A stretch of DNA of 64,000 nt from Pseudenterobacter timonensis (GCF_900021175.1 NZ_FCOP01000011.1:1054001-1118000), one strand, 5' to 3'. Positions 8,628 to 19,457 are shown, counted from the first letter of the stretch. The notes: generated by a model from the letters alone, not told the origin. Numbers and translations: made by a program.

Positions 8628-9385
8628 AAGTGTATCTCCGCACTTAAAGGGGCATGGTCAGACAAATGACGCCAGTTGCGCAGCACCAGCGCGGTGGGGC
8701 TGCTGGCATGGGCGTTTTTTACGTAAATACGATCGAGGCGGAGCAGCGGGAAACTCACCGGAAAAGTCCGTGCCGGCCGCCCGTGGGCGCGGGTAAAAAT
8801 CTCCTCCAGCCCCGCCTGGGACTTCAGGGGATGGTTGGCGCGCTGACGCCAGTCGTTAAAATCGCCCGCCAGCACCACCGGTTCTCCCTCCGGTAACGTA
8901 TTGACCCATCTGGCCATCATCTGTAGCTGCGCCTGCCGGTGCGCCTCTTTCAGCCCAAGATGGGCGCATCCCACATGGACTGGATAGTCAAGGTCAGGCG
9001 GGACGATGCGACAGTAGAGCAGGCCGCGTTTTTCGCTCTCGCCCACCGAAACGTCGTGATTTTCATAATGTTCGATAGGAAAGCGCGACAGCACCGCGTT
9101 ACCGTGATGCCCTTCAGGATAGACCGCATTGCGGCCATAAGCGTAGTCGCTCCACATGGTGTCGGCCAGAAATTCATAGTGGGTGGTGTCGGGCCAGTTT
9201 TCCACATGCAGCGGATGCACCTCATGCGCGCCCATCACCTCCTGCAGGCAGACGATATCTGCCCCGACGGTACGGACCGCGTCGCGCAACTCGGGCAAAA
9301 TGAAGCGGCGATTAAACGCCGTGAAGCCTTTGTGTGTATTAATTGTCAGCACTTTAAGCGAGAAATGCCGGTTTTTATGTGTCAT
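8624..9385 (-). CDS. ybhP: Endonuclease/exonuclease/phosphatase-fold protein YbhP
   Basis: The 253-residue product is close to E. coli YbhP and has the DNase I/EEP fold motifs. These are the metal-binding IVCLQEVMG near residue 45, [10 protein letters not shown] in the middle, AGDFNDWR near residue 175 and a C-terminal [11 protein letters not shown] carrying the catalytic SDH. Members of this fold hydrolyse phosphodiesters in DNA, RNA, inositol phosphates or lipids; given its fixed place before clsB, a lipid-linked substrate is plausible but unproven. First gene of the ybhP-clsB-ybhN operon, divergent from ybhQ with a 133-base shared promoter region. Confidence 0.93.
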   Translation of the reverse strand: MTHKNRHFSLKVLTINTHKGFTAFNRRFILPELRDAVRTVGADIVCLQEVMGAHEVHPLHVENWPDTTHYEFLADTMWSDYAYGRNAVYPEGHHGNAVLSRFPIEHYENHDVSVGESEKRGLLYCRIVPPDLDYPVHVGCAHLGLKEAHRQAQLQMMARWVNTLPEGEPVVLAGDFNDWRQRANHPLKSQAGLEEIFTRAHGRPARTFPVSFPLLRLDRIYVKNAHASSPTALVLRNWRHLSDHAPLSAEIHL

Positions 9386-9518
9386 TAGTTCCTTCCCGCG
9401 TCACTATCCTCATGAAAATAAAGTGTAGTCGTCGTCACAAAAAGATGCGGCGTTACGGAATTTTCCGTAAAGTGCGGTAGTCTGAAAATGCAGAGAAAAA
9501 TCCTTCAGGAGAAAAGCC

Positions 9519-9929
9519 ATGAAGTGGCAACAACGTGTTCGTGTCGCAACGGGGTTAAGTTGCTGGCAGATTATGTTGCATTTACTGGTCGTGGCCGTAC
9601 TGGTGATGGGCTGGCTGAGCGGCGCGCTGGTGCGTGTTGGTCTGGGGCTATGCGTCCTCTATGGCGTAACGGTGGTGCTGATGCTCTTTTTACAGCGTCA
9701 CCATGAGGAGCGCTGGCGTGAGGTGGGTGATTTCCTCGAAGAGCTCACCACCACATGGTACTTTGGCGCGGCGATGATTGTGCTGTGGCTGCTGTCGCGC
9801 GTGCTGCAAAACAACCTGCTGCTGGCCCTGGCGGGGCTGGCCATTCTCGCAGGGCCAGCCGTGGTCTCGTTACTGACCCGTGAGAAAAAGCTAGGCGATA
9901 TTCCGCCGGAACATCGCATACGCCACTGA
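9519..9929 (+). CDS. ybhQ: Inner membrane protein YbhQ
   Basis: A 136-residue membrane protein with four hydrophobic helices, nearly the same as E. coli YbhQ in its first 40 residues ([20 protein letters not shown]) and in [13 protein letters not shown]. Its function is unknown. A ribosome site (CAGGAG) precedes the ATG. The gene converges on ybhR and their coding ends overlap by 39 bases, an arrangement that allows antisense interference. Confidence 0.93.
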   Translation: MKWQQRVRVATGLSCWQIMLHLLVVAVLVMGWLSGALVRVGLGLCVLYGVTVVLMLFLQRHHEERWREVGDFLEELTTTWYFGAAMIVLWLLSRVLQNNLLLALAGLAILAGPAVVSLLTREKKLGDIPPEHRIRH

Positions 9930-10997
9930 GCCTGTCGTGGCCGCGATGACCAGTAGCGGCCACAAACTTCCCCACACTATATCCAGACTCGCATCCTTCA
10001 AATAGATCTGCTTGGTGATATCGGTAAAGTGGCGGATGGGGTTTATCCAGGTGATATTCTGCAGCCAGACCGGCATATTCTCCACCGGCGAGACATACCC
10101 CGAGAGCAAAATCGCCGGCATCATAAAGACAAAGACGCCGATAAAGGCCTGCTGCTGTGTGGAGCAGAGGGCAGAGATCAGCAGACCAAACCCCACCAGC
10201 GATAACCCGTAGATCAGCATCGTAAAGTAAAACAGCCCCAGCGACCCGGCAAAGGGGATCTGGTAGGCCCAGATACCGACGGCCAGCACCACGCTCGCCT
10301 GAAAGGTCGCGACAATGAGTGCGGGCACCGCTTTACCGACAAAAATCTGCCAGGTGGTCAGCGGCGAGACCAGCAACTGATCGAGCGTGCCCTGTTCGCG
10401 CTCGCGCGCCACCGAGAGGGAGGTGACGATCATCACCCCGATGGTTGTGATCATGGCGATCAGCGACGGGACCACAAACCACTTATAGTCGAGGTTCGGG
10501 TTGTACCAGTTGCGTACCACCAGTTCGCTGTTGTTTGGCTTCGCTTTGCCGGTCATTAGCTCCTGCTGGTAATTTTTAACCACCTGCTGAAGATAGTTGG
10601 CGGCAATCTGCGCGCTGTTGGAGTTACGCCCGTCGAGAATCAGCTGCATCGGCGCGGGCTGGAAGGTATCCAGATTACGCGAAAAATCGGCGGGGAAGCG
10701 CACCAGCAGCAGCGCTTTTTGCGTGTCGATAGTCGGCTGAATCTCCTGCGGGCTGTTCAGCAGCAGAACGTGGGTGAACGCTTTGGCGCGGGCGAAGCGC
10801 TGGGTCAGCTCCACGGAATGTTTACCGTTGTCTTCGTTATAAACGGCGATGGTGGCGTTGGTCACCTCAAGCGTCGCCGCAAAGGGAAAAAGCACAACCT
10901 GAATCAGCACCGGCAAAATCAGAATGGCGCGCGTCTGCGGTTCGCGCAGCAGCGACTGTAGCTCTTTGCGGATCAATGTCCATAGACGGTGAAACAT
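9891..10997 (-). CDS. ybhR: ABC-2 type exporter membrane subunit YbhR
   Basis: YbhR is one of the two membrane subunits of the YbhFSR exporter, which in E. coli affects resistance to cefoperazone and chloramphenicol and sodium/lithium efflux. The 368-residue product has an N-terminal TM helix, a large periplasmic loop, then five to six C-terminal helices with the ABC-2 signature region [16 protein letters not shown]. The ATG at 10997 ([17 protein letters not shown]) follows AAGGAG at good spacing; the ORF could open two codons earlier at a GTG. It is separated from ybhS by 89 bases holding a REP pair. Confidence 0.95.
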   Translation of the reverse strand: MFHRLWTLIRKELQSLLREPQTRAILILPVLIQVVLFPFAATLEVTNATIAVYNEDNGKHSVELTQRFARAKAFTHVLLLNSPQEIQPTIDTQKALLLVRFPADFSRNLDTFQPAPMQLILDGRNSNSAQIAANYLQQVVKNYQQELMTGKAKPNNSELVVRNWYNPNLDYKWFVVPSLIAMITTIGVMIVTSLSVAREREQGTLDQLLVSPLTTWQIFVGKAVPALIVATFQASVVLAVGIWAYQIPFAGSLGLFYFTMLIYGLSLVGFGLLISALCSTQQQAFIGVFVFMMPAILLSGYVSPVENMPVWLQNITWINPIRHFTDITKQIYLKDASLDIVWGSLWPLLVIAATTGSVAYAMFRRNIA

Positions 10998-11008
10998 AGT
11001 CACTCCTT

Positions 11009-11083
11009 AAAACGCCAGGCGGCACTGCGTTTGCCCGGCCTGCAAGAACCGCTGGCCTGATAAGCGCAGCGCCATCAGGCAAA
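11009..11083. repeat. REP pair (BIME-like) between ybhS and ybhR
   Basis: Two palindromic units lie in opposite orientation. The one at about 11054-11080 reads GCCTGATAAGCGCAGCGCC then ATCAGGC, the classic REP form. An imperfect partner (GCCAGGCGGCACTGCG, then CCCGGCC) lies at about 11012-11041. Sitting inside the ybhGFSR operon, they may trim or stabilise the mRNA between ybhS and ybhR. Confidence 0.75.
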
Positions 11084-11086
11084 AAT

Positions 11087-12220
11087 TTAATCCAGCCGAC
11101 GTTTGGTTTTCATCCACGTCAGGCCAATAAACATCACCGCCGAGGCGATCAAAAAGAGAATGTTGATCGTCAGCACCACCGGGATATTCCCTGCCAGGAA
11201 GAGGCTTTGCAGGGTGCTGGAAAAATAGCGTGCCGGGATGATGTAAGTCACCGCGCGGATCGCCGCCGGCATACTGTCTATCTGAAAAATAAAGCCGGAG
11301 AGCATCACCGAGGGCAGAAACGCCGCGTTGAGCGCAACCTGCGCGGCATTGAACTGGTTACGGGTGATGGTGGAAATCAGCAGGCCCATCCCCAGCGTAC
11401 TGAGCAGAAAGAGGCTGGTGATCAGAAAAAGCAACAGCAGCGAGCCGCGGTAGGGGACGTCGAGAATAAAGACGGAAACCAGCATACAGAGCAGCATCGC
11501 CAGCATGCCGAGAAAATAGTAGGGGATAAGCTTGCAGAGCAGCAGCTCGACGCGGGTCACCTCGGTGGAGAGCAGCGCCTCCATGGTGCCGCGCTCCCAC
11601 TCGCGGGCGATCACCAGCGAGGTGAGGATAGCGCCAATGACCGTCATAATAATGGTCACGGCGCCGGGAATAATAAAGTGCTGGCTGATGGCGGCGGGGT
11701 TGAACCAGTAGCGGGTCTGCACGTCGATAAGCGGCGTCATGCTCTCGCCCCGATCCTCCGCCCGCTGCATCTGCCAGAGCTGCCAGATCCCCTCCACGTA
11801 GCCCTGCACAAAGTTCGCGGTATTCGGCTCGCTGCCGTCAGTAATGACCTGTATGGGCGCTTTGCTGTCGTCCCGGGCCATGCTGGCGGCAAAATCCACC
11901 GGGATCACCACCAGCCCGCGAATACGCCCCGCCTGCATCTTCTGAATCAGCGCCTGGCGATTATCGCTGATGGTGGCGTCAATATAGGGCGAGCCGGTCA
12001 TGGCGTGGGTAAAATCGAGCGCCTCTTTACTCTGCTGCTCCAGCAGAATACCCACCCGCAGCTTGCTGGAGTCGAGGTTGATGCCATAGCCGAAGATAAA
12101 GAGCAGCAGCAGGGGGATCACTACCGCGATCAGCCAGCTGCTGGGGTCGCGCACAATCTGCCGCGTCTCCTTCAGGCAAAGGGCGCGCACCCGCCGCCAG
12201 GATAGTCCGTTAGCGCTCAT
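11087..12220 (-). CDS. ybhS: ABC-2 type exporter membrane subunit YbhS
   Basis: Second membrane subunit of the YbhFSR exporter and paralogous to YbhR. The 377-residue product shows one N-terminal helix ([20 protein letters not shown]), a periplasmic domain of about 150 residues, and a C-terminal helical bundle with [18 protein letters not shown] as the ABC-2 coupling segment. I use the ATG at 12220 because AAGGAG lies seven bases upstream; an ATG at 12226 is too close to it. It overlaps ybhF by 11 bases, consistent with coupled translation. Confidence 0.95.
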   Translation of the reverse strand: MSANGLSWRRVRALCLKETRQIVRDPSSWLIAVVIPLLLLFIFGYGINLDSSKLRVGILLEQQSKEALDFTHAMTGSPYIDATISDNRQALIQKMQAGRIRGLVVIPVDFAASMARDDSKAPIQVITDGSEPNTANFVQGYVEGIWQLWQMQRAEDRGESMTPLIDVQTRYWFNPAAISQHFIIPGAVTIIMTVIGAILTSLVIAREWERGTMEALLSTEVTRVELLLCKLIPYYFLGMLAMLLCMLVSVFILDVPYRGSLLLLFLITSLFLLSTLGMGLLISTITRNQFNAAQVALNAAFLPSVMLSGFIFQIDSMPAAIRAVTYIIPARYFSSTLQSLFLAGNIPVVLTINILFLIASAVMFIGLTWMKTKRRLD

Positions 12221-13946
12221 GACCATTCTCCTTATCCCAGTCGTGAATCAGGGTAATGAAGGCCTGCTCCATGGTCGGATCGGGCATACTTTCGTCAGCG
12301 GCCTGCGCTTTTAAATCATCCGGTGTGCCGTGGGCGATAAGCTTGCCGCGATAGACCAGCCCGATACGATCGCAATACTCCGCCTCGTCCATAAAGTGGG
12401 TGGTGACCATCACGGTCACCCCTTTCTCCACCATGCTGTTGATATGCAGCCAGAACTCGCGGCGGGTGAGGGGATCGACGCCGGAGGTTGGCTCGTCGAG
12501 GAAGAGAATATCGGGTTCATGCATCAGCGCGCAGGCCAGCGCCAGGCGTTGCTTAAAGCCGAGCGGCAGCGCGTCGGTCGGCTGGGAGGCGATGCTGTGA
12601 AGGCCAAACGCCTCGCTCATACGGTCGATTTTCTCTTTTTGCGCCCGCCCGCGCAGGCCATAGACGCCGGAGAAAAAGCGCAGGTTTTGTTCGACCGTCA
12701 GGTTGCCGTAGAGGGAAAATTTTTGCGCCATGTAGCCCAGATGCTGGCGCGCTTTGCCGGAGCTGACCTTCAGATCCATATCCAGCACCAGCGCCTTGCC
12801 GGAGGTGGGCACCAGCAGGCCGCACATCATTTTAAAGGTGGTGGATTTGCCCGCGCCGTTTGGTCCCAGCAATCCGAAAATCTCCCCGCGTTTCACCGCG
12901 AAATTGACGTTGTCGGTGGCGGCAAAGTCGCCGAACTTTTTGGTGAGCGATTTCGCCTCGATCACCGTTTCGCCGGGCGTCCCTTCCACCGTATGCAGTA
13001 TCGCCCCCAGGGGAGACTCCTGCGCCCCGGCGCCGCCCAGCAGATCGATAAAAGCATCCTCAAAGCGCGGGGCTGTCTCCTCCATAACGATGTCGGGCAT
13101 ACCTTCGGCGCGTTGGATCTGGTCGGGCGTGGCTGCCTTGCGCAGGATCAGGCGCACCGAGCGGCCCTGTATCATGCCGTCGCTCGCCTGCGGCAGTTTA
13201 AGCACCTGCTGGAGCAGGCGACGGTTGTTCTCCTGCGGGCTGTGCAGTAAAAAGCTGCGCCCGGCCATGCTCCGGGTAAGCGTTTTCGGTTCGCCCTGGT
13301 AGAGCAGCTCCCCTTCGTTCATCAGCAGCACGTCGCGGCACTGTTCCGCCTCATCGAGATAGGAGGTGCTCCAGAGGATCAACATGCCGTCGCCCGCCAG
13401 CTCATGCACCATCTGCCACAGCTCGCGGCGTGAGATGGGGTCGACGCCAACGCCCGGTTCATCCAGCAATAGCACTTTCGGCTCGCCCACCAGGGTACAG
13501 GCCAGCCCCAGCTTTTGCTTCATCCCCCCGGAGAGCTTGCCCGCCAGCCGGTCGGTAAAGGGGCCCAGCGCGGTAAAGTCCAGCAGCCGGGCGAAGGTTT
13601 TTTGTCGCGCTTCCCCGGTGACGCTGCGCAGATCGGCGTAGAGGTTAAGGTTCTCCATCACCGTTAAATCTTCATAAAGGCCAAACTTCTGCGGCATATA
13701 GCCCAGCAGGGCATGGAGGGCGCGGTCATTCTCGATGGGATCGAGTCCCACCACCCGGGCGCTGCCCGCGTCGGGCTTTAGCAGCCCGGCCAGCATCCGC
13801 ATCAGGGTAGTTTTTCCCGCGCCGTCCGGGCCAACCAGCCCGGTCACATAGCCGCTGCGGATGGTGCAGGTGAGCGGCGCCACGGCGGGTTTCTCCATCC
13901 CGTCGAAGCGTTTGACCAGGCCCGCAAGCTCAATGGTCTCACTCAT
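12210..13946 (-). CDS. ybhF: ABC exporter ATPase YbhF with two fused nucleotide-binding domains
   Basis: The 578-residue protein holds two complete ABC ATPase domains. The first has Walker [10 protein letters not shown] near residue 37 and signature [12 protein letters not shown]. The second has Walker [10 protein letters not shown] near residue 360, [10 protein letters not shown] as a degenerate signature and Walker B ILFLDEP. It energises export through YbhS and YbhR, with YbhG as the periplasmic adaptor. Length matches E. coli exactly. Its 5' end overlaps ybhG by eight bases. Confidence 0.96.
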   Translation of the reverse strand: MSETIELAGLVKRFDGMEKPAVAPLTCTIRSGYVTGLVGPDGAGKTTLMRMLAGLLKPDAGSARVVGLDPIENDRALHALLGYMPQKFGLYEDLTVMENLNLYADLRSVTGEARQKTFARLLDFTALGPFTDRLAGKLSGGMKQKLGLACTLVGEPKVLLLDEPGVGVDPISRRELWQMVHELAGDGMLILWSTSYLDEAEQCRDVLLMNEGELLYQGEPKTLTRSMAGRSFLLHSPQENNRRLLQQVLKLPQASDGMIQGRSVRLILRKAATPDQIQRAEGMPDIVMEETAPRFEDAFIDLLGGAGAQESPLGAILHTVEGTPGETVIEAKSLTKKFGDFAATDNVNFAVKRGEIFGLLGPNGAGKSTTFKMMCGLLVPTSGKALVLDMDLKVSSGKARQHLGYMAQKFSLYGNLTVEQNLRFFSGVYGLRGRAQKEKIDRMSEAFGLHSIASQPTDALPLGFKQRLALACALMHEPDILFLDEPTSGVDPLTRREFWLHINSMVEKGVTVMVTTHFMDEAEYCDRIGLVYRGKLIAHGTPDDLKAQAADESMPDPTMEQAFITLIHDWDKENGHER

Positions 13947-14931
13947 CGCGCGGTCCGTCGTTAAACTGGATTGTCACCGGCATCCCCTGGCGCAGCGCGT
14001 CATCGGCATCGGTCACGATAATGCGCAGGCGATAGACCAGATCGGTTCGCAGATCCGGCGTCTCCACGGTTTTCGGCGTAAACTCCGCCGTCGGCGAGAC
14101 GAAGCCAACCTTGCCGTGATAAGGCTTATCCGGGCGACCGTCGGTATAGAGCAGCATCTCGCTGCCCGGTTTCGCCCGGCCCAGATTGGGCTCATCAATA
14201 TAGGCGCGTACCCACACCGGGCGCGTCAGCGAGAGGGTGAGTACGGTGCTGCCCGCGTTCAGCATGCTGCCCGGCTCCACGGCACGGGTCAGGATGGTCC
14301 CGGCGGAGGGGGAGACCAGCGTGGTGTCATGCAGATCCAGCTCGGCCTGCGCCAGCTGCGCCTGCGCCTGTTCAAGCGAGGCCTGCGCCTGGGCGATATC
14401 CTGCGGGCGGTTACCGGTGCGGTACTGGCTCAGCTTATCCTGCGCTGATTTCAGGGTCGCCTGCGCCTGATCGCGCGACGAGCGAGCGTTTTCCAGATCG
14501 TTGGCGGAGATAGTGCGGCTTTTCCACAGCCCCTGCTGGCGGGCATAGAAGTTCTGCGCATAGTCTGCAGCGGCTTTCGCCTGTCTGACTGCCGCTTCCG
14601 CCTGGGCGATCTCCTCGTCGCGATAACCCGCCTGCATAAGATCGTATTGCGCCTGGGCCACTGCCACGCTCGCTTTGGCCTGCATCAGGGCATTTTTGTA
14701 GGGAGCCTGATCCAGCGCGCCGACCACCTGCCCGGGCTTCACCGCATCCCCTTCATCCACGGTCAGCGACGCCAGCCGACCGCCGACGCGAAAGCTCATA
14801 TTGACCGTGCGGATATCGACGTTGCCGTAAAGAGTCAGACCGCTCTCCTGCCGCCCCTCGTACCACAGCCAGCCGCCGATCGCGACGGCCACCACAACAG
14901 CCGCCAGCAGGGCGGCGACGGGTTTTTTCAT
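13939..14931 (-). CDS. ybhG: HlyD-family membrane fusion protein YbhG
   Basis: Periplasmic adaptor of the YbhFSR exporter. A single N-terminal anchor ([19 protein letters not shown]) is followed by a barrel segment ([20 protein letters not shown]) and a long coiled-coil hairpin of alanine/glutamine-rich heptads (about residues 75-205). The remaining beta-barrel domain ends near [19 protein letters not shown]. The 330-residue length agrees with E. coli. It overlaps cecR by four bases, so repressor and exporter form one operon cecR-ybhG-ybhF-ybhS-ybhR under autoregulation. Confidence 0.95.
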   Translation of the reverse strand: MKKPVAALLAAVVVAVAIGGWLWYEGRQESGLTLYGNVDIRTVNMSFRVGGRLASLTVDEGDAVKPGQVVGALDQAPYKNALMQAKASVAVAQAQYDLMQAGYRDEEIAQAEAAVRQAKAAADYAQNFYARQQGLWKSRTISANDLENARSSRDQAQATLKSAQDKLSQYRTGNRPQDIAQAQASLEQAQAQLAQAELDLHDTTLVSPSAGTILTRAVEPGSMLNAGSTVLTLSLTRPVWVRAYIDEPNLGRAKPGSEMLLYTDGRPDKPYHGKVGFVSPTAEFTPKTVETPDLRTDLVYRLRIIVTDADDALRQGMPVTIQFNDGPRDE

Positions 14932-15605
14932 GGCTCCATACTCCTTTGCGTTAAACCGTTGAGGATCAGATCGATATGGCAGGTAATGATCTGACTTATC
15001 TGCGTGGTTTTATCATCATCAAATTTTGCCCAGCCGGTGCGCAGCAGAATGGTCTCCCGCCCAAGGCGAAACGCGAGCACCTCCCCCAGCAGGGCGTGGG
15101 TATGCAGAATGGTCTCCGTGTCGCTGGCATCGCGCCCGGTATAGGCCGCCACCAGCCGCGTGAGGTGCCGGTGCATGGGGGCAATAACCCGGTCATGCAC
15201 CCGCTGACAGGCGGCGGTGGGGGAGAGCTGTTCGCGGGAGATAAATTTGCTCAGGCTCAGCGTGTCGTCCCGGGTCAAAAGCTGAATGATGCTGGTGCAG
15301 GCGCAGAGGATAAGCTGACGGATGGCCGCCCGATCCGGCGTGGCACTACTCAGCAGCGCCTCGGCGTGTTTGACATGGGTTGCAAAACGGGAGCCGATAA
15401 AATCGGCAATCCAGTCGGCGCAGGCGAGGTACAGCTCCTCTTTAGAGCCAAAATAGTAGGGGATGGCGGCGATATTCTGTCCCGCCTGGGCGGCGATATC
15501 GCGGGTGGTGGCGTGCAGCCCATACTCGCCAAACTGCGCCAGCGCGGCGGCGATAAGCTGACTTTTAGCCTGTTCGCCTTTGGAGGTGGTGGGCGTCGTA
15601 CTCAT
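14928..15605 (-). CDS. cecR: TetR-family transcriptional regulator CecR
   Basis: CecR (YbiH) represses its own operon and the divergent rhlE in E. coli and alters sensitivity to cefoperazone and chloramphenicol. The 225-residue product has the TetR helix-turn-helix in residues about 15-60 ([20 protein letters not shown], then [12 protein letters not shown]) and a ligand-binding C-terminal domain of the DUF1956 type. The first gene of the exporter operon, it lies 16 bases from a perfect palindrome at 15622-15637 that is the likely binding site. Confidence 0.95.
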   Translation of the reverse strand: MSTTPTTSKGEQAKSQLIAAALAQFGEYGLHATTRDIAAQAGQNIAAIPYYFGSKEELYLACADWIADFIGSRFATHVKHAEALLSSATPDRAAIRQLILCACTSIIQLLTRDDTLSLSKFISREQLSPTAACQRVHDRVIAPMHRHLTRLVAAYTGRDASDTETILHTHALLGEVLAFRLGRETILLRTGWAKFDDDKTTQISQIITCHIDLILNGLTQRSMEP

Positions 15606-15621
15606 GGCATCACCAAAAATT

Positions 15622-15637
15622 AATCAATCGATTGATT
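15622..15637. promoter_or_regulatory. CecR operator palindrome
   Basis: AATCAATCGATTGATT is a perfect 16-base palindrome in the cecR/rhlE divergent region, 17 bases upstream of the cecR start. TetR-type repressors bind such sites, and in E. coli CecR acts from this intergenic region on both cecR-ybhGFSR and rhlE. The assignment is by symmetry and position. Confidence 0.75.
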
Positions 15638-15850
15638 GAGATTATGCCGCTTTTTTGCCCTTGTCCAGCAGGCGCAGCAAATGGGGGCGTGATGAAATAT
15701 TCTGAAAGACGGATACGAGGGGATATTTTATGCGCCACGTCACAAAAGCTGCTACACTCCGCTGCTTCGCGACATTGTGGTTTTTGTCCTTTTATCTGTC
15801 ACTATCTCCCTGAAAACTACACCTCACGGTCGGGGCGGTTCGGAGTTGTT

Positions 15851-17182
15851 ATGTCTTTTGATGCCCTTGGCCTAAATCCGGAGATCCTGCGCGCCGTTGC
15901 GGAGCAGGGCTACCGCGAACCTACCCCTATTCAGCAGCAGGCGATTCCTGCCGTGCTGGAAGGGCGCGACCTGATGGCGAGCGCCCAGACTGGCACCGGT
16001 AAAACCGCCGGTTTTACCCTGCCGCTGCTGCAGCGTCTTGTAGAGAATCAGCCGCACGCGAAGGGCCGTCGCCCGGTTCGCGCGCTGATCCTCACCCCAA
16101 CCCGCGAACTGGCGGCCCAGGTGGGTGAAAACGTGCGGGAGTACAGCCGCTACCTGAATATTCGCTCGCTGGTGGTTTTTGGCGGCGTAAGCATTAACCC
16201 GCAGATGATGAAGCTGCGCGGCGGCGTTGACGTGCTGGTGGCGACCCCAGGACGCCTGCTCGATCTGGAACATCAGAACGCGGTTAAACTCGATCAGATT
16301 GAAGTGCTGGTGCTGGACGAAGCGGATCGCATGCTCGATATGGGCTTTATCCATGATATCCGCCGCGTGCTGGCGAAGCTGCCGCCGCGCCGTCAGAACC
16401 TCCTCTTCTCCGCGACCTTCTCGGACGACATCAAAGCGCTTGCTGAAAAGCTGCTGCATAATCCGCTGGAAATCGAAGTGGCGCGTCGTAACACCGCTTC
16501 TGAGCAGGTGACGCAGCACGTGCATTTTGTCGACAAGAAACGCAAACGCGAGCTGCTGTCGCAGATGATTGGTCAGGGGAACTGGCAGCAGGTGCTGGTC
16601 TTTACCCGTACCAAGCATGGCGCCAACCATCTGGCGGAACAGCTGAACAAAGATGGCATCCGTAGCGCCGCTATCCACGGTAACAAGAGCCAGGGGGCGC
16701 GTACCCGGGCGCTGGCCGATTTTAAATCGGGCGAAATCCGCGTGCTGGTGGCGACCGATATCGCCGCTCGCGGCCTGGATATCGAAGAGCTGCCGCATGT
16801 GGTCAACTATGAGCTGCCGAACGTGCCGGAAGATTATGTCCACCGCATCGGGCGTACCGGCCGCGCGGCGGCCACCGGCGAGGCGCTCTCTCTGGTCTGC
16901 GTGGATGAACACAAGCTGCTGCGCGACATCGAGCGCCTCCTGAAAAAAGAGATCCCGCGTATCGCCATTCCGGGCTACGAGGTGGATCCTTCCATCAAGG
17001 CGGAGCCGATTCAGAATGGTCGTCAGCAGCGCGGCGGCGGCGGTGGTGGACGTGGGCAGCAACAGCCGCGTCGTCAGAACAGCGGCGCGCCGAAGGCCAA
17101 ACAGCAGGGGGCAGGCGAAGGAAAACCGGCGGGTGAGAAACCGCGCCGTCGCCGTCCGCGTAAGCCTGCTGGCGCGCAGTAA
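15851..17182 (+). CDS. rhlE: ATP-dependent DEAD-box RNA helicase RhlE
   Basis: RhlE remodels RNA during ribosome maturation and mRNA decay. The 443-residue protein shows all DEAD-box motifs in order: Q motif [47 protein letters not shown] and HRIGRTGRA. These are followed by a basic, Gln/Gly-rich tail ending [12 protein letters not shown], which binds RNA. I chose the ATG at 15851 ([20 protein letters not shown]) as in E. coli; the frame stays open 219 bases upstream, but that stretch holds the promoter and operator. A terminator follows the stop. Confidence 0.97.
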   Translation: MSFDALGLNPEILRAVAEQGYREPTPIQQQAIPAVLEGRDLMASAQTGTGKTAGFTLPLLQRLVENQPHAKGRRPVRALILTPTRELAAQVGENVREYSRYLNIRSLVVFGGVSINPQMMKLRGGVDVLVATPGRLLDLEHQNAVKLDQIEVLVLDEADRMLDMGFIHDIRRVLAKLPPRRQNLLFSATFSDDIKALAEKLLHNPLEIEVARRNTASEQVTQHVHFVDKKRKRELLSQMIGQGNWQQVLVFTRTKHGANHLAEQLNKDGIRSAAIHGNKSQGARTRALADFKSGEIRVLVATDIAARGLDIEELPHVVNYELPNVPEDYVHRIGRTGRAAATGEALSLVCVDEHKLLRDIERLLKKEIPRIAIPGYEVDPSIKAEPIQNGRQQRGGGGGGRGQQQPRRQNSGAPKAKQQGAGEGKPAGEKPRRRRPRKPAGAQ

Positions 17183-17188
17183 TCCGGA

Positions 17189-17219
17189 AGCCTGGCCGCA
17201 AAGCCAGGCTTTTCTTTTT
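17189..17219 (+). terminator. Rho-independent terminator of rhlE
   Basis: Stem AGCCTGGC (17189-17196) pairs with GCCAGGCT (17203-17210) around a six-base loop and is followed by TTTCTTTTT. It lies seven bases after the rhlE stop. In E. coli ybiA occupies the next position; here dinG follows directly. Confidence 0.9.
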
Positions 17220-17245
17220 GCGGCGGGCGAATGAACGTGCCACAA

Positions 17246-17265
17246 TAGTGGCTGTTTATACAGTA
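17246..17265 (+). promoter_or_regulatory. LexA box of dinG
   Basis: The right half, TACAGTA, is consensus and the left half (TAGTGGC) is degenerate, giving the same asymmetric box known for E. coli dinG (GTGGCTGTTTATACAGTA core). It ends 14 bases before the dinG start, so LexA would block the promoter directly. SOS induction of dinG is therefore expected. Confidence 0.85.
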
Positions 17266-17279
17266 TTTTCAGGTTTATG

Positions 17280-19457
17280 ATGGCTTTGACCGCCGCGCTG
17301 AAAGCGCAAATCGGCGCATGGTATAAGGCGCTACAGCAGCAGATCCCCGACTTTATCCCCCGAGCTCCGCAGCGGCAGATGATTGCCGACGTGGCGAAAA
17401 CGCTCGCCGGTGACGAAGGGCGGCATCTGGCCATCGAAGCGCCGACCGGCGTCGGGAAAACTCTCTCCTATCTTCTCCCCGGCATCGCGATTGCCCGCGA
17501 GGAGCAAAAAACGCTGGTGGTCAGTACCGCCAACGTCGCGCTTCAGGATCAGATTTTCAGCAAAGATCTGCCGCTGCTGCGCAAAATCATCCCCGATCTG
17601 CGCTTTACCGCCGCCTTTGGCCGCGGGCGTTACGTCTGCCCGCGTAACCTGGCGGCGCTCGCCAGCAGCGAGCCTGACCAGCAGGATCTGCTGGCCTTTC
17701 TCGACGACACGCTGGCCCCGAACAATAAAGCCGAGCAGGAGCAGTGCGCAAAGCTTAAGGCCTCGCTCGATGGCTACAAATGGGACGGCCTGCGCGACCA
17801 CACCGATCAGGCGATTGGCGACGACCTCTGGCGGCGGCTGAGTACCGACAAGGCGGGCTGCCTGAACCGCAACTGCCACTATTACCGCGAATGCCCCTTT
17901 TTTGTCGCCCGCCGGGAGATCCAGGAGGCGGAGGTGGTGGTGGCGAACCATGCGCTGGTGATGGCGGCGCTGGAGAGCGAGGCGGTCCTGCCGGAGCCGA
18001 AAAACCTGCTGCTGGTGCTGGATGAGGGCCATCACCTGCCGGACGTGGCGCGCGATGCGCTTGAGATGAGCGCGGAAATCACCGCCCCGTGGTTCAGGCT
18101 CCAGCTCGATCTCTTTACAAAGCTTGTCGCCACCTGCATGGAGCAGTTCCGCCCGAAAACCATTCCACCGCTGGCAATACCGGAGCGGCTCAGCGATCAT
18201 TGCGAGGAGGTCTATACCCTTATCGCTTCGCTGAATAACATCCTCAATCTCTATCTGCCCGCCACCCAGGAGGCGGAACATCGCTTTGCGATGGGGGTGC
18301 TACCGGAAGAGATCATGGAGATCTGTCGCGAGCTGGCGAAGCACATTGAGAAGCTGCGCGGCCTGGCGGAACTCTTCTTAAACGATCTCAGCGAAAAGAC
18401 CGGTACTCATGACGTGGTGCGCCTGCATCGCGTGCTGCTGCAGATGAACCGCGCGCTCGGCATGTTTGAGGGGCAGAGCAAGCTGTGGCGGCTGGCCTCC
18501 ATGGAGCAGGCCTCCGGCGCGCCCGTCACCAAATGGGCGACCCGCGAGGTACGGGAAGGGCAGGCACATCTCTTCTTCCATTGCGTCGGTATCCGCGTCA
18601 GCGACCAGCTGGAGAAGCTTATCTGGCGCAGCGTTCCGCATGTGGTCGTCACCTCTGCCACCCTGCGCTCGCTGAACAGCTTTTCGCGTCTGCAGGAGAT
18701 GAGCGGACTTAAAGAGAAAGCGGGCGATCGGTTTGTGGCGCTCGACTCCCCCTTCAACCACTGTGAGCAGGGCAAGCTCATCATTCCGCAGATGCGCTAT
18801 GAGCCGCTGATAAGCAATGAAGAGGAGCATATTGCGGAGATGGCCGCCTGGTTTCGCGAGCAGGTGGAGAGTAAAAAGCATGCCGGCATGCTGGTGCTCT
18901 TTGCCAGCCAGCGGGCGATGCAGCTCTTCTTAAGCTACGTGCCCGATCTGCGCCTGCTGCTGCTGGTGCAGGGCGATCAGCCGCGCTACCGGCTGGTGGA
19001 ACTGCACCGCAAGCGTATCGACGCCGGCGAGCGCAGCGTGCTGGTGGGGCTACAGTCCTTTGCCGAAGGGCTGGATTTGAAAGGCGATTACCTCACGCAG
19101 GTGCATATCCATAAGATCGCGTTTCCGCCCATCGACAGCCCGGTGGTGCTCACCGAAGGCGAGTGGCTCAAAAGCCTTAACCGCTACCCCTTTGAGGTAC
19201 AGAGCCTGCCCGCCGCCTCCTTTAACCTGATTCAGCAGGTCGGGCGACTGATTCGCAGCCACAGCTGCTGGGGCGAGGTGGTGATTTATGACAGGCGATT
19301 GCTCACCAAAAGCTACGGCCAGCGACTGCTGGCGGCGCTGCCGGTCTTTCCTGTTGAACAGCCGGAGGTGCCGGAGGCAAAAAAACGCCCGGCCAAAAAA
19401 ACGACCGGGCGGCGCAAAAACTTTCCTGCTAAAAGGTGCACATCTACTGGTAAATAA
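17280..19457 (+). CDS. dinG: ATP-dependent DNA helicase DinG, SOS-inducible
   Basis: DinG is an XPD-like 5'-3' helicase with a 4Fe-4S cluster that unwinds R-loops, D-loops and forked DNA. Visible motifs: Walker A APTGVGKT (residues 54-61), cluster cysteines in GRYVCPRN and GCLNRNCHYYRECPFF, DEGHH as motif II, and QQVGRLIRS near the C-terminus. The start MALTAALKAQI at 17280 matches E. coli; an ATG one codon earlier is possible. At 725 residues it is about ten longer than E. coli DinG, with a different tail (RRKNFPAKRCTSTGK). That tail runs 14 bases into the converging fimbrial gene and contains the fimbrial terminator. Confidence 0.96.
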   Translation: MALTAALKAQIGAWYKALQQQIPDFIPRAPQRQMIADVAKTLAGDEGRHLAIEAPTGVGKTLSYLLPGIAIAREEQKTLVVSTANVALQDQIFSKDLPLLRKIIPDLRFTAAFGRGRYVCPRNLAALASSEPDQQDLLAFLDDTLAPNNKAEQEQCAKLKASLDGYKWDGLRDHTDQAIGDDLWRRLSTDKAGCLNRNCHYYRECPFFVARREIQEAEVVVANHALVMAALESEAVLPEPKNLLLVLDEGHHLPDVARDALEMSAEITAPWFRLQLDLFTKLVATCMEQFRPKTIPPLAIPERLSDHCEEVYTLIASLNNILNLYLPATQEAEHRFAMGVLPEEIMEICRELAKHIEKLRGLAELFLNDLSEKTGTHDVVRLHRVLLQMNRALGMFEGQSKLWRLASMEQASGAPVTKWATREVREGQAHLFFHCVGIRVSDQLEKLIWRSVPHVVVTSATLRSLNSFSRLQEMSGLKEKAGDRFVALDSPFNHCEQGKLIIPQMRYEPLISNEEEHIAEMAAWFREQVESKKHAGMLVLFASQRAMQLFLSYVPDLRLLLLVQGDQPRYRLVELHRKRIDAGERSVLVGLQSFAEGLDLKGDYLTQVHIHKIAFPPIDSPVVLTEGEWLKSLNRYPFEVQSLPAASFNLIQQVGRLIRSHSCWGEVVIYDRRLLTKSYGQRLLAALPVFPVEQPEVPEAKKRPAKKTTGRRKNFPAKRCTSTGK
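19379..19411 (-). terminator. Rho-independent terminator of the fimbrial operon, inside the dinG 3' end
   Basis: Read on the minus strand, CGCCCGG and CCGGGCG (19411-19405 and 19392-19386) form a stem that is followed at once by seven T residues (19385-19379). It lies 33 bases beyond the last fimbrial stop codon. It is entirely within dinG coding sequence, whose codons there encode the lysine-rich stretch KKRPAKKTTGRRK. Confidence 0.8.

Noticed and set aside
15872..17434. A 520-codon minus-strand open frame opposite rhlE
   Set aside because: Same reason: it lies antisense to a certain gene and spans its terminator and the dinG LexA box.
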